DNA from: JBKBMT01 sp046295655
GTDB taxonomy: Bacteria; Pseudomonadota; Alphaproteobacteria; Rhodobacterales; Rhodobacteraceae
Assembly: GCA_046295655.1 (NCBI GenBank)
Contig: JBKBMT010000002.1
Coordinates: 62,001-126,000, forward strand
DNA length: 64,000 nucleotides
Direction of reading: 5' to 3'
Position numbers and translations under genes: made by a program. Shown in pieces: positions 17,286 through 27,550 of the stretch; the stretch's first letter is position 1; the number at the start of each line of letters is the position of its first letter. The notes under the pieces were generated by a model, which worked only from the letters and a program-made list of their open reading frames with translations, had not been told where the DNA came from and did no database searches.

Positions 17286-18182
17286 TCAGGCCGGGATCGA
17301 CATGCCCTTGCTGCGGGCAAGTTCGCGCATCCTGGCCTGAAGCTTTTCGAAGGCGCGCACCTCGATCTGCCGGATCCGCTCGCGGCTGACGCCGTAGCGG
17401 GCGGACAGATCCTCAAGCGTCACCGGCTCGTCGGACAACCGGCGCTGGGTCAGGATGTCGCGCTCGCGTTCGTTCAGCGCCTCCATTGCCGACTCCAGCA
17501 ATGCCATGCGGGCGGTGAACTCGTCCCGCTCGGCATAATCGCCGGCCTGGTCCGCCTCTTCGTCCTCGAGCCAGTCCTGCCACTGGGTCGCGCTGTCGCC
17601 TTCGGATCCGACCATCGCGTTGAGCGAGGCGTCCGAGCCCGAGAGCCGGCGGTTCATGTCCACCACCTCGTCCTCGGTGACATTCAGGTCATGGGCGATC
17701 CTTGCCACGTTCTCGGGACGCAAGTCACCGTCCTCAAGCGCGCCGATCCGAGACTTGGCCTTGCGCAGGTTGAAGAACAGCTTCTTCTGCGCCGAAGTGG
17801 TGCCGAGCTTTACCAGGCTCCAGGACCGGAGGATGTATTCCTGGATCGCCGCCCGGATCCACCACATCGCATATGTGGCCAGCCGGAAGCCCTTGTCGGG
17901 GTCGAAACGCTTCACTGCCTGCATCAGCCCGACATTCGCCTCGCTGATCACCTCGGCCTGAGGCAGTCCGTATCCCCGATAGCCCATCGCGATCTTGGCG
18001 GCGAGGCGCAGGTGGCTGGTGACAAGCTTGTGTGCCGCCTCACGGTCCTGGTGTTCGACCCAGCGCTTGGCGAGGATGAACTCTTCCTCCGGCTCCAGCA
18101 TCGGAAACTTCCTGATTTCCTGGAGATACCGGTTCAGACCCTGTTCAGGGCTGGGGGCGGGAAGATTGGCGTAACTGTTCAT
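17286..18182 (-). CDS. rpoH: RNA polymerase sigma-32 factor RpoH
   Basis: Heat-shock sigma factor of 298 residues. Region 2 includes HLRLAAKIAMGYRGYGLP and FRLATYAMWWIRAAIQEYIL. The RpoH box QKKLFFNLRKAK distinguishes it from RpoD. Region 4 ends with the helix-turn-helix SARYGVSRERIRQIEVRAF. Rhodobacteraceae often have two rpoH genes; which one this is cannot be told here. The ATG at 18182 is five codons inside a GTG at 18197 and has AGGA upstream. rluD lies upstream on the same strand. Confidence 0.95.
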   Translation of the reverse strand: MNSYANLPAPSPEQGLNRYLQEIRKFPMLEPEEEFILAKRWVEHQDREAAHKLVTSHLRLAAKIAMGYRGYGLPQAEVISEANVGLMQAVKRFDPDKGFRLATYAMWWIRAAIQEYILRSWSLVKLGTTSAQKKLFFNLRKAKSRIGALEDGDLRPENVARIAHDLNVTEDEVVDMNRRLSGSDASLNAMVGSEGDSATQWQDWLEDEEADQAGDYAERDEFTARMALLESAMEALNERERDILTQRRLSDEPVTLEDLSARYGVSRERIRQIEVRAFEKLQARMRELARSKGMSIPA

Positions 18183-18213
18183 TCCTGGGTTCCTCACCGC
18201 GGCGGGGCCGGGA

Positions 18214-18241
18214 CACTATGCACGCAGTGGGTTACTTGCAA
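18214..18241 (-). promoter_or_regulatory. Possible rpoH promoter
   Basis: On the reverse strand TTGCAA (18241-18236) is followed after 16 bases by ATAGTG (18219-18214), placing a start near 18207 and a leader of about 25 bases before the rpoH ATG. The -35 matches the sigma-70 consensus at four of six positions and the -10 is weak. A heat-shock promoter reading of the same bases is possible. Confidence 0.3.
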
Positions 18242-18322
18242 GTGGCCCTGCCAAGAAGAATAGCGCAGATGCAGCGCGGTTCCGTCGCGAAGATCGAATA
18301 TGTCAGACGCTTCACGCCCTTG

Positions 18323-19345
18323 TCACCCTGACCGCAACCGCTGCAACAGGCCGGAAAGGTCGGGCGGCAGCGGCGCCGAGAAATTCATCCGCGCCCCTGT
18401 CACGGGATGATCGAAACCCAGCGTGGCGGCATGCAGCGCCTGGCGGGCAAAGCCGTCCACATCCGGCGCCGCGCCCAGTCGGGCCGGCGCCCGGCGCCGG
18501 TTCCCGTAGGTTCGATCGCCCACCAAGGGATGACCCACGTGCGACAGATGCACCCGGATCTGATGCGTGCGCCCGGTTTCCAGCCAGCAATCGATCAGGG
18601 ACACGGCCGGGGGGGTGCCGAACCCCTCGACGACCCGGAACCGGGTGACGGCATCGCGACCGCCTGCGGCCAGAACGGCCTGTCGTTGCCGGTCGGTCCG
18701 GTGGCGCCCGATCCGGGTGGCGATTCGGATCACGCCGCCCGGCTCCACCCCCAACCCGGGCAGGTTACGCATCCGGGGGTCGCCCGGGTCGGGGCGGCCG
18801 TGGACCAGAGCGAGGTAGTGGCGGCTCACGCTGTGCGCCTCGAACTGGGCGGCAAGTCCGTGATGGGCGCGGTCGCTCTTGGCTGCCACCAGCAGGCCCG
18901 ACGTGTCCTTGTCGATCCGGTGGACGATTCCCGGTCGTGCAGTGCCGCCGATACCCGAAAGCGACCCGTCGCAATGGTGCAGCAGGGCGTTGACCAACGT
19001 GCCGCGCGGGTTTCCGACGGCCGGATGGACGACAAGGCCCGGCGGCTTGTCGATCACGATAAGGTCGTCGTCCTCGTAGATCACCGAGAGGGGGATGGCC
19101 TCGGCGGGCGTGCCATCGGGCTCGGGCGGGCCGAGTTCGATCTCGACCGGCAGCCCGGGGTCAACCTGCGACTTCGCCCCCAGCACCACACCGCCCTGAC
19201 GCACCGCCCCCGCCTCGATCAGCCGGGCAATTCGCGACCGGCTCAGCCCGGCCTCCTCTGGCACTTCCTCGGCGAGCGCCTTATCAAGCCGCCGGGACGC
19301 GTCGGACCCCAACGTCACGCGCAGGATGCGGGAAGGATCGGTCAT
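18323..19345 (-). CDS. rluD: RluA/RluD family 23S rRNA pseudouridine synthase
   Basis: Converts uridines to pseudouridine in the large ribosomal RNA. The 340-residue protein has an N-terminal S4 RNA-binding domain (about residues 18-75, LSRSRIARLIEAGAV). The catalytic motif HRIDKDTSGLLV contains the essential Asp, and the closing motif GRTHQIRVHLSHVGHPLVGD is present. The ATG at 19345 shares two bases with the ATG of the divergent DUF6476 gene, a very compact head-to-head arrangement. RluD (U1911/1915/1917) is the likely identity, but RluC cannot be excluded. Confidence 0.88.
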   Translation of the reverse strand: MTDPSRILRVTLGSDASRRLDKALAEEVPEEAGLSRSRIARLIEAGAVRQGGVVLGAKSQVDPGLPVEIELGPPEPDGTPAEAIPLSVIYEDDDLIVIDKPPGLVVHPAVGNPRGTLVNALLHHCDGSLSGIGGTARPGIVHRIDKDTSGLLVAAKSDRAHHGLAAQFEAHSVSRHYLALVHGRPDPGDPRMRNLPGLGVEPGGVIRIATRIGRHRTDRQRQAVLAAGGRDAVTRFRVVEGFGTPPAVSLIDCWLETGRTHQIRVHLSHVGHPLVGDRTYGNRRRAPARLGAAPDVDGFARQALHAATLGFDHPVTGARMNFSAPLPPDLSGLLQRLRSG

Positions 19346-19661
19346 GGCGGACGCTCCGCAGGAAGGCAACACGCGGCTGCCGGCCTCGGTCCGGCTGCTG
19401 CAATGGCTGGTGATCGGCCTGACGGCCAGCATGATGATCGGCGTGATAGCCGTGGTCGCAGTGGTTGTCACCCGCTTCCCCAAGCCCCCCACACCCCCGC
19501 TGCCGGAGACGCTGTCGCTACCCGCCGGCGCCCGCGCGGTCGCAGTCACACAGGGCAGCGACTGGGTGGCGGTGGTGACGGACGGCGATGCGATCCTGAT
19601 CTTCGACCGGTCCACCGGCGCCCTGCGCCAGACAGTTCAGGTGATCCGCCCGGACGAGTGA
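19344..19661 (+). CDS. DUF6476 family single-pass membrane protein
   Basis: A 105-residue protein with a membrane helix at about residues 22-48 (LLQWLVIGLTASMMIGVIAV). A short periplasmic domain ends DAILIFDRSTGALRQTVQV, a pattern I recall from rhodobacterial DUF6476 proteins. The ATG is preceded by GGAAGG, which lies inside the rluD coding sequence, and it overlaps the rluD start codon by two bases. The function is unknown. It is convergent with the next small gene, 3 bases away. Confidence 0.78.
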   Translation: MADAPQEGNTRLPASVRLLQWLVIGLTASMMIGVIAVVAVVVTRFPKPPTPPLPETLSLPAGARAVAVTQGSDWVAVVTDGDAILIFDRSTGALRQTVQVIRPDE

Positions 19662-19664
19662 CGA

Positions 19665-19973
19665 TCAGCCCGGCCGCCGCGGCACCAGGGGGCTGCCACC
19701 TTTCAGGCGGCGCACATTGGCGCGGGTCGCCCGGCGAACGGGTTTCGCAGCCGCCTCCAGGATCTCGGCCGCGCCCTGACCCCGCATCGCGGCGGTCCAG
19801 GCCGAGACCGCCGAACGCTGACCGGCACGCGCCTTTTCGGCCACCATCCGCTGCCGTTCGCCCTTTCCCAGGCGCCACAGGCCGGCAGCGCCCAAAAGGC
19901 GCATCGCGATCACCGCCTGCGCCTCGGCAGCGATGGCCGCTCCGGTCATCCAGAGCCTGAACCAGGGAAGCAT
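19665..19973 (-). CDS. Conserved hypothetical protein
   Basis: A 102-residue, Ala-rich and basic protein starting MLPWFRLWMTGAAIAAEAQA, followed by a helical segment with GERQRMVAEKARAGQ. It resembles small alpha-helical proteins common in Rhodobacteraceae that have no assigned role. There is no signal peptide or membrane helix of full length and no catalytic motif. It is divergent from uvrA with about 230 bases between, and convergent with the DUF6476 gene. Confidence 0.6.
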   Translation of the reverse strand: MLPWFRLWMTGAAIAAEAQAVIAMRLLGAAGLWRLGKGERQRMVAEKARAGQRSAVSAWTAAMRGQGAAEILEAAAKPVRRATRANVRRLKGGSPLVPRRPG

Positions 19974-20122
19974 GGCATACCTTTCTGCGTTCCGGCCAGC
20001 ATAGCGACGGTCGGTGTCGGAGGACAGCGCTCATTCGCCATCCGAAGGCGCTGCGGCGGATGGCGCACCGTCACAGTCCGCAACTTCTCGCCCGACGGCA
20101 GGTTCCGGGCGTTTTTTCTCCT

Positions 20123-20137
20123 GTTCACTAATTGTTC
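20123..20137. promoter_or_regulatory. LexA (SOS) box upstream of uvrA
   Basis: GTTCACTAATTGTTC is an exact GTTC-N7-GTTC direct repeat, the established LexA-binding sequence of Alphaproteobacteria, with an AT-rich spacer. It lies 70 bases before the uvrA ATG in the 230-base uvrA upstream region. It predicts induction of uvrA by DNA damage. I saw no other gene near enough to be controlled from it except the small reverse gene at 19665-19973. Confidence 0.85.
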
Positions 20138-20206
20138 ACGTTTTCCGATTGGAGACTCGGCCAAGATCGCCTATGTGGGAGAGTCGGAAACGCCGGGGGC
20201 TGCCGC

Positions 20207-23065
<2,859 letters not shown>

Positions 23066-23102
23066 CCACCGCCCCTGCCTGCGGCCGGCGAACTCGCTGC
23101 CG

Positions 23103-23309
23103 TCAGCCCTTCTGGGTCGGGCAGGTCGACACACCGAGGATCGAATAGAGCGGGCAGGTCTGGAGCAGACCGGTCGCAAGCGGGATGACGCCCAGCAGGT
23201 AGAGCCACCGCATCGACGCCTCGGAATTCAGGAAGAATCCTGCGATCAGCGCCAGCCCGACGACGATTCGCAGGATGCGGTCTATGCCGCCGACATTGGT
23301 CTTGAACAT
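23103..23309 (-). CDS. DUF2892 family inner membrane protein
   Basis: A 68-residue membrane protein with the pattern MFKTNVGGIDRILRIVVGLA, two hydrophobic helices and the LTGLLQTCPLYS-like end typical of DUF2892 (here ATGLLQTCPLYSILG). Members often accompany rhodanese domains or sulfur metabolism; here it is free-standing. It is convergent with uvrA and divergent from the LysR gene. The ATG at 23309 gives the canonical start; the frame opens two codons upstream of an in-frame alternative at 23327. Confidence 0.85.
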   Translation of the reverse strand: MFKTNVGGIDRILRIVVGLALIAGFFLNSEASMRWLYLLGVIPLATGLLQTCPLYSILGVSTCPTQKG

Positions 23310-23470
23310 GGGGGGCTCCGTTTCCATTCCCGTGTTGGAATATAATGCGTTTCCTCAACCCTGTCACCTGCCTGGGCGCTGTGGCGGCAAACGGCCGCGC
23401 CGGCAGGTGCCATTGCCAGGCGACAGTCTTGGCGGGATGCTGCGACAGATCGCAGAGCGGGGAAGCCGGC

Positions 23471-24421
23471 GTGATAAACCTGACCTTTCTGGAAACCTTC
23501 GTCTGGGTGGCCCGCCTGGGAAGTTTCACCCGTGCCGCAGAACGGGTGGGCACCACCCAGGCGGCCGTTGCGGCGCGGATCGCCGCGCTGGAGGACGAAC
23601 TTGGCGTCCAGCTCCTGATTCGAGAGAACCGGCGGCTGAAGTTGACACATGAGGGCATTCAGGCGCTCTCCGGTGCAGAACAGCTGCTGAATTCCGCGCG
23701 CGGCTTCGTCGAGGAAGTGACCGGGCAGGACAGGATGCGCGGCACGGTCAGGATCGGGGTGATCGACACCATCACCTATACCTGGCTGATCGATCTGATG
23801 AGGGTTTCGCGGCGAAGATTCCCGGGTCTCGGCATCGAGCTTCTGGCCGATACGAGCCTGCGCCTCATCGATGCGCTGCGAACAGGCGATATCGAACTCG
23901 CGCTGATCATGGGGCCGGTCCCGGACCCGAATTTCGTCAACCTCGAACTCTGCAGCTATGCCTGTCACTGGGTCGCCGCGCCCGAACTTGGGCTCGCCGG
24001 TCGGCAGCTCGGCGCCAAGGAGCTCGCCGAGCTACCCCTGATCTCGTTTCCCAAGGGATCGCAGCCATACGGGTATCTCGATCGGCACTTCCGCAATCTC
24101 GGGCACCGAAACCCGGTCATCTATGCCGGCAATTCGCTGGCCAGCATCATCCGCCTCGCGGTGGACGGCCTTGGCGTCGCGACCATCCCGCCGGTGGTCG
24201 CACCGCGCGAACTGGCGCGCGGGGAACTGGTGCTTCTGTCCGCGGACCAGCCGATTCCGCCGATGCGGATGCATGCGGTCTATCTGGATGGACCGTCCCG
24301 CGATCTACCCGCGACCATGGCGGGGCTGGCCCGCGACGTCGCGCACGACTTCCTGCGAAGGTCCGACCCCGAGCTTGCCTGGGACCGGGCACTTCAGGCG
24401 ACGAACGAGGGACCGAAATAA
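23471..24421 (+). CDS. LysR family transcriptional regulator
   Basis: A 316-residue regulator with an N-terminal winged helix-turn-helix (LETFVWVARLGSFTRAAERV, then TTQAAVAARIAALEDELG) and a periplasmic-binding-like effector domain. The GTG at 23471 starts exactly at the conserved INLTFLETF and has GGGGAAG upstream, though the frame is open to 23345. It lies 95 bases before the hydrolase gene on the same strand, with an AT-rich dyad between. It probably controls the hydrolase/RraA-like/TRAP cluster in response to the imported substrate or a product. LysR genes are more often divergent from their targets. Confidence 0.92.
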   Translation: MINLTFLETFVWVARLGSFTRAAERVGTTQAAVAARIAALEDELGVQLLIRENRRLKLTHEGIQALSGAEQLLNSARGFVEEVTGQDRMRGTVRIGVIDTITYTWLIDLMRVSRRRFPGLGIELLADTSLRLIDALRTGDIELALIMGPVPDPNFVNLELCSYACHWVAAPELGLAGRQLGAKELAELPLISFPKGSQPYGYLDRHFRNLGHRNPVIYAGNSLASIIRLAVDGLGVATIPPVVAPRELARGELVLLSADQPIPPMRMHAVYLDGPSRDLPATMAGLARDVAHDFLRRSDPELAWDRALQATNEGPK

Positions 24422-24426
24422 TAATT

Positions 24427-24452
24427 CTTCTTTTGTCACATCAAAAAAGAAG
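24427..24452. promoter_or_regulatory. AT-rich inverted repeat before the hydrolase/TRAP cluster
   Basis: CTTCTTTT at 24427-24434 and AAAAGAAG at 24445-24452 form an 8-bp dyad with a 10-base spacer. It stands out in a stretch (24416-24455) far richer in A and T than the surroundings. It is six bases past the LysR stop codon and about 65 bases before the hydrolase GTG. It is a good candidate operator for the LysR protein; a weak terminator of the LysR gene is the alternative. Confidence 0.5.
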
Positions 24453-24516
24453 TCGTTGGACACCGTGAGATCTACGCGGCAGCCTCACCCCCAACCGGAA
24501 CACGCAGGGGGACAAG

Positions 24517-25317
24517 GTGAAAGTCGCGCTGATCCAGATGAACAGCCAGTCAGACAAGGCCGCGAACATCGCCGAGGCCGAGCGTCTTGTCGCCGAAGCG
24601 GCAGGGGACGGGGCCGAACTGGCGGTGCTGCCGGAATACTGGGCATTTCTGGGCGAGGGCCCGGACGCCATGCACGGCAGCGGCGAGGTTCTGGGCGAAG
24701 GGCCGGCCTATCAGGCCATGCAGGACATGGCCAGACGCCACGGCATAACGCTGCATGGCGGCAGCATCGTCGAGAAATCCGGCAACCAGCATTACAATAC
24801 AACCGTCGTGTTCGGTCCGGACGGGTCCGAGAAGGCGCGCTATCGCAAGATCCATCTGTTCGACGTGGACGTTCCGGGCGGCCTGTCCTACCGCGAGAGC
24901 GAAACGATCACCGGTGGCGACCAGGTCGTGACCTATGAGGTGGGCGATACCACCGTCGGCTGCGCGATCTGCTATGACATCCGATTTCCCGAACTGTTCC
25001 GGGCGCTGCGCGATCGCGGGGCAGAGGTGATCGTGCTGCCCGCCGCCTTCACCCTGATGACCGGCAAGGACCACTGGGAGATTCTCGCCCGCGCCCGCGC
25101 GATCGAGACCCAGACCCATTTCGTCGCGGTCGGCCAGTTCGGCACCCACGCCGGCGGCAAGAAGGCCTGCTACGGCCATTCCATGGTGGTGGACCCGTGG
25201 GGCCATGTGGTCGCACAGGTCGGGGATCACACCGGCTTTGCCGTCGCCCGGATCGATGCGGCCTATACCGAAAGGGTCCGCGCAGCGATCCCGGTTCACC
25301 GTCATCACGTTCTCTGA
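24517..25317 (+). CDS. Carbon-nitrogen hydrolase (nitrilase superfamily)
   Basis: A 266-residue cytosolic amidase-type enzyme. The Glu-Lys-Cys triad is visible: Glu40 (AVLPEYW), Lys111 (RYRKIHLFD) and Cys152 (GCAICYDIRFPE). The closest pattern is the Nit2/omega-amidase branch (KIHLFDVDVPGG), which hydrolyses small dicarboxylic acid amides such as alpha-ketoglutaramate. The substrate here is not certain. The start is GTG with AGGGGGA upstream. Ten bases separate it from the RraA-like gene, so the pair is cotranscribed. Context suggests a step in catabolism of an amide imported by the TRAP system. Confidence 0.9.
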   Translation: MKVALIQMNSQSDKAANIAEAERLVAEAAGDGAELAVLPEYWAFLGEGPDAMHGSGEVLGEGPAYQAMQDMARRHGITLHGGSIVEKSGNQHYNTTVVFGPDGSEKARYRKIHLFDVDVPGGLSYRESETITGGDQVVTYEVGDTTVGCAICYDIRFPELFRALRDRGAEVIVLPAAFTLMTGKDHWEILARARAIETQTHFVAVGQFGTHAGGKKACYGHSMVVDPWGHVVAQVGDHTGFAVARIDAAYTERVRAAIPVHRHHVL

Positions 25318-25326
25318 GGTCCGGCC

Positions 25327-25992
25327 ATGTTCGATATCGGTCCGATGCCCGAACAGATCGCCGCCGGAACGCTCGCCCGGCTGGCGCAGGTCGAGACGGC
25401 AACCGTCGGCCATGTGCTGCACGGCCAGTTCGCCGACCGCGACCTGCGCGCGGTCCTGCCCGAGAAGCGGATCGCCGGCACGGCCGTCACGCTGCGAATT
25501 CCCGGTGCCGATTCGACCCTTCTGCATCACGCGCTGTCGCTGGTCCGTCCCGGCGACTTCCTGGTGATCGACCGCTGCGGCGACACCGTCCATGCCTGCT
25601 GGGGCGGTGTGGTGACGAATGTGGCCCGGAATGCCGGCGTCGTTGGCGGGGTTATCGACGGACCGGCCACCGACTTCGGCGAGATCCGGCGCTGCGAGAT
25701 GCCGGTCTGGTGTCGCGGACCCTCGCCGATCACGACCAAGATCCTTGGCCTGGAAGGCACCTTGAACCGCACCGTCTCGGTCGGCGGCGTGGCCGTGGAG
25801 CCGGGCGATGCCGTGCTGGCCGACGAAAGCGGCGTCCTGTTCCTGAAGCCGTGGCAATGCGATGCGATCGCCGAACGGGCGCTGGAGATGCAGGCGCGCG
25901 AGATCGAACTGCTCGAGCGTCTCGCGGCCGGCGAAAGGCTCGGCGACATCTCGGGCGCGACTGCCAAGGTGAATGCCAATCTGCGAACGTGA
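25327..25992 (+). CDS. RraA-like protein (aldolase/decarboxylase fold) lacking the catalytic Arg
   Basis: A 221-residue member of the RraA/4-hydroxy-4-methyl-2-oxoglutarate aldolase superfamily. Conserved stretches are RIAGTAVTLRIPG, PGDFLVIDRCGD and WGGVVTNVARNAGVVGGVI. In active aldolases of this fold the next motif is DGxxRD; here it reads DGPATD, so Thr115 replaces the Arg that binds the substrate carboxylate, while Asp116 is kept. It may therefore act on a different substrate or by different chemistry. It lies between the hydrolase and the TRAP genes, 50 bases before dctP. Confidence 0.85.
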   Translation: MFDIGPMPEQIAAGTLARLAQVETATVGHVLHGQFADRDLRAVLPEKRIAGTAVTLRIPGADSTLLHHALSLVRPGDFLVIDRCGDTVHACWGGVVTNVARNAGVVGGVIDGPATDFGEIRRCEMPVWCRGPSPITTKILGLEGTLNRTVSVGGVAVEPGDAVLADESGVLFLKPWQCDAIAERALEMQAREIELLERLAAGERLGDISGATAKVNANLRT

Positions 25993-26042
25993 ACCGCCGG
26001 CCGGGCGCCGACCGGCCCCGGCCCCGACAGAGGAGGAACTTC

Positions 26043-27038
26043 ATGGCAATCAACCGTTATCTTGTCGGAACCCTGGTCGCAGCGACGCTGGCCGCAGGCC
26101 CGGTCGCGGCGGAAACCTGGCGCATGGCGCACAAGATGCCCCCCGAATCGATCGAGGGTCAGCTGTTTCAGGCCGTCGCGGACCGCATCGCCGAAAAGAC
26201 GGGCGGCAAGCTTCGGGTTGACGTGTTCCCCGCCGAGCAGCTCGGCAAGGACGACGCGATCCTGGAGCAGCTGACCTTCGGCACGGTCCACATCTATCCC
26301 GAGGGATCCGGCTATCTGCAGAAATGGGTGCCCGAGATCGCCTTCACCGGGGCGCCTTTCCTGTTCGACGACCGCGAACATTGGTCGGCCTTCATGCAGT
26401 CCGACCTCGTGCAGGGGTGGATGCAGAAGATCGAGGACGAGGTCGGGATCACCGTGATCGGAGATTCCACCAAGATGGTTCGCGGCCCCTACAGGGTGAT
26501 GGTGACAGCCAAGCCTGTGACCAGCCTCGACGACATCTCGGGGCTGAAGCTCAGGCTTCATCCCGACGAGCTCGCGGCGGCGGCCTGGCGTCACCTGGGG
26601 GCCGAGGTGCGCACCCTTGCATGGACGGAGACCTATGAATCGATCGGCCGCGGGATCGTGGAGGCGGTAAACAGCCCTGTCGCGCTGGTCGAGTCGATGC
26701 GCTTCTACGAAGTCGCGCCGCATATCGTCCGGCATGACGAATACCCGCAGGGGCTTGCATTCATGGCCAATGCGGCCGCGTGGAACCGTCTGGACGAGGC
26801 GACGCGGGCGCAGGTGCTGGAGGCCTATGACGAGGTGGCGGCAGAATTCGCCGCGAAGACCGAGGCGGTCGCAGACGAATCGCTCGAACGGATGAAGGCG
26901 AAAGGGGTCAGCTTCACGGTGCTCGATACCGGACCGCTGGTGGCTCGCATGGCCGAGCTGTACCAGGCGATGTCGGCACAGGGCGCCCTTCCTGCAGGGT
27001 TGATCGAGGCGGTGAACGCCACGCGCAAGGCAAACTGA
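26043..27038 (+). CDS. dctP: TRAP transporter substrate-binding protein DctP
   Basis: Periplasmic solute receptor of a tripartite ATP-independent transporter. The 331-residue protein has a signal peptide at 1-23 (MAINRYLVGTLVAATLAAGP), with the mature chain beginning near ETWRMAHKMPP. The family landmarks PAEQLGKDDAILEQL, the substrate-clamping Arg in GLKLRLHPDE, and WTETYESIGRGIVEAVNSP are present. TRAP systems import organic acids with sodium. The ligand is unknown; the adjacent enzymes suggest a carboxylate or carboxylate amide. A GAGGAAC ribosome site precedes the ATG. Confidence 0.93.
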   Translation: MAINRYLVGTLVAATLAAGPVAAETWRMAHKMPPESIEGQLFQAVADRIAEKTGGKLRVDVFPAEQLGKDDAILEQLTFGTVHIYPEGSGYLQKWVPEIAFTGAPFLFDDREHWSAFMQSDLVQGWMQKIEDEVGITVIGDSTKMVRGPYRVMVTAKPVTSLDDISGLKLRLHPDELAAAAWRHLGAEVRTLAWTETYESIGRGIVEAVNSPVALVESMRFYEVAPHIVRHDEYPQGLAFMANAAAWNRLDEATRAQVLEAYDEVAAEFAAKTEAVADESLERMKAKGVSFTVLDTGPLVARMAELYQAMSAQGALPAGLIEAVNATRKAN

Positions 27039-27550
27039 TGTTCTGGCGCGCGCTCGACGCGGGGCTCGGGCTGGCCGAGAAGGCCTTCCTTGCCGCCGCG
27101 AACGGGCTGATGATCCTGATGTTGGCGATCAACCTCGCCAACATCCTGTCGCGGCTGCTGTTCGACAAGGGGATCATCTGGGTCTTTCCGCTGACCGCCG
27201 TACTGTTCGTCTGGACGATCTTCCTGGGGTTCTATGTCATTTATCGTCGCGGCAGTGACATCACCATCGACATACTGACGCGCCGTCTGCCGCCCCGACT
27301 GGCCGCCGCCATAGCGGCGCTGGTCGCAGCCTTGTCGATCGGGCTCATGGCGCTGATCCTGTGGCAGGCACAGGTTCTAGTGCCGCGGCAGGTCGGCCGG
27401 ATCGACATGGTCGGCATCCAGCGCTACTGGCTCGCGGCGCCGCTCTGGGCCAGCTGTGCACTCATCCTTCTCGAATTCGTGCTGCGGCTCAGGCAGGCGA
27501 TCCTCGACTTTCTCTCAGGCACCCATCCAGACCCGGAACCGCAGCCGTGA
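27038..27550 (+). CDS. dctQ: TRAP transporter small permease DctQ
   Basis: Small membrane subunit of 170 residues with four hydrophobic helices at about residues 20-42, 48-70, 89-112 and 130-152. The conserved segment LTAVLFVWTIFLGFYVIYRRGSDI contains the Trp and Arg-Gly-Ser typical of DctQ. The ATG overlaps the dctP stop as TGATG, and the stop overlaps the dctM start as GTGA, so the three subunits are translationally coupled. Confidence 0.93.
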   Translation: MFWRALDAGLGLAEKAFLAAANGLMILMLAINLANILSRLLFDKGIIWVFPLTAVLFVWTIFLGFYVIYRRGSDITIDILTRRLPPRLAAAIAALVAALSIGLMALILWQAQVLVPRQVGRIDMVGIQRYWLAAPLWASCALILLEFVLRLRQAILDFLSGTHPDPEPQP

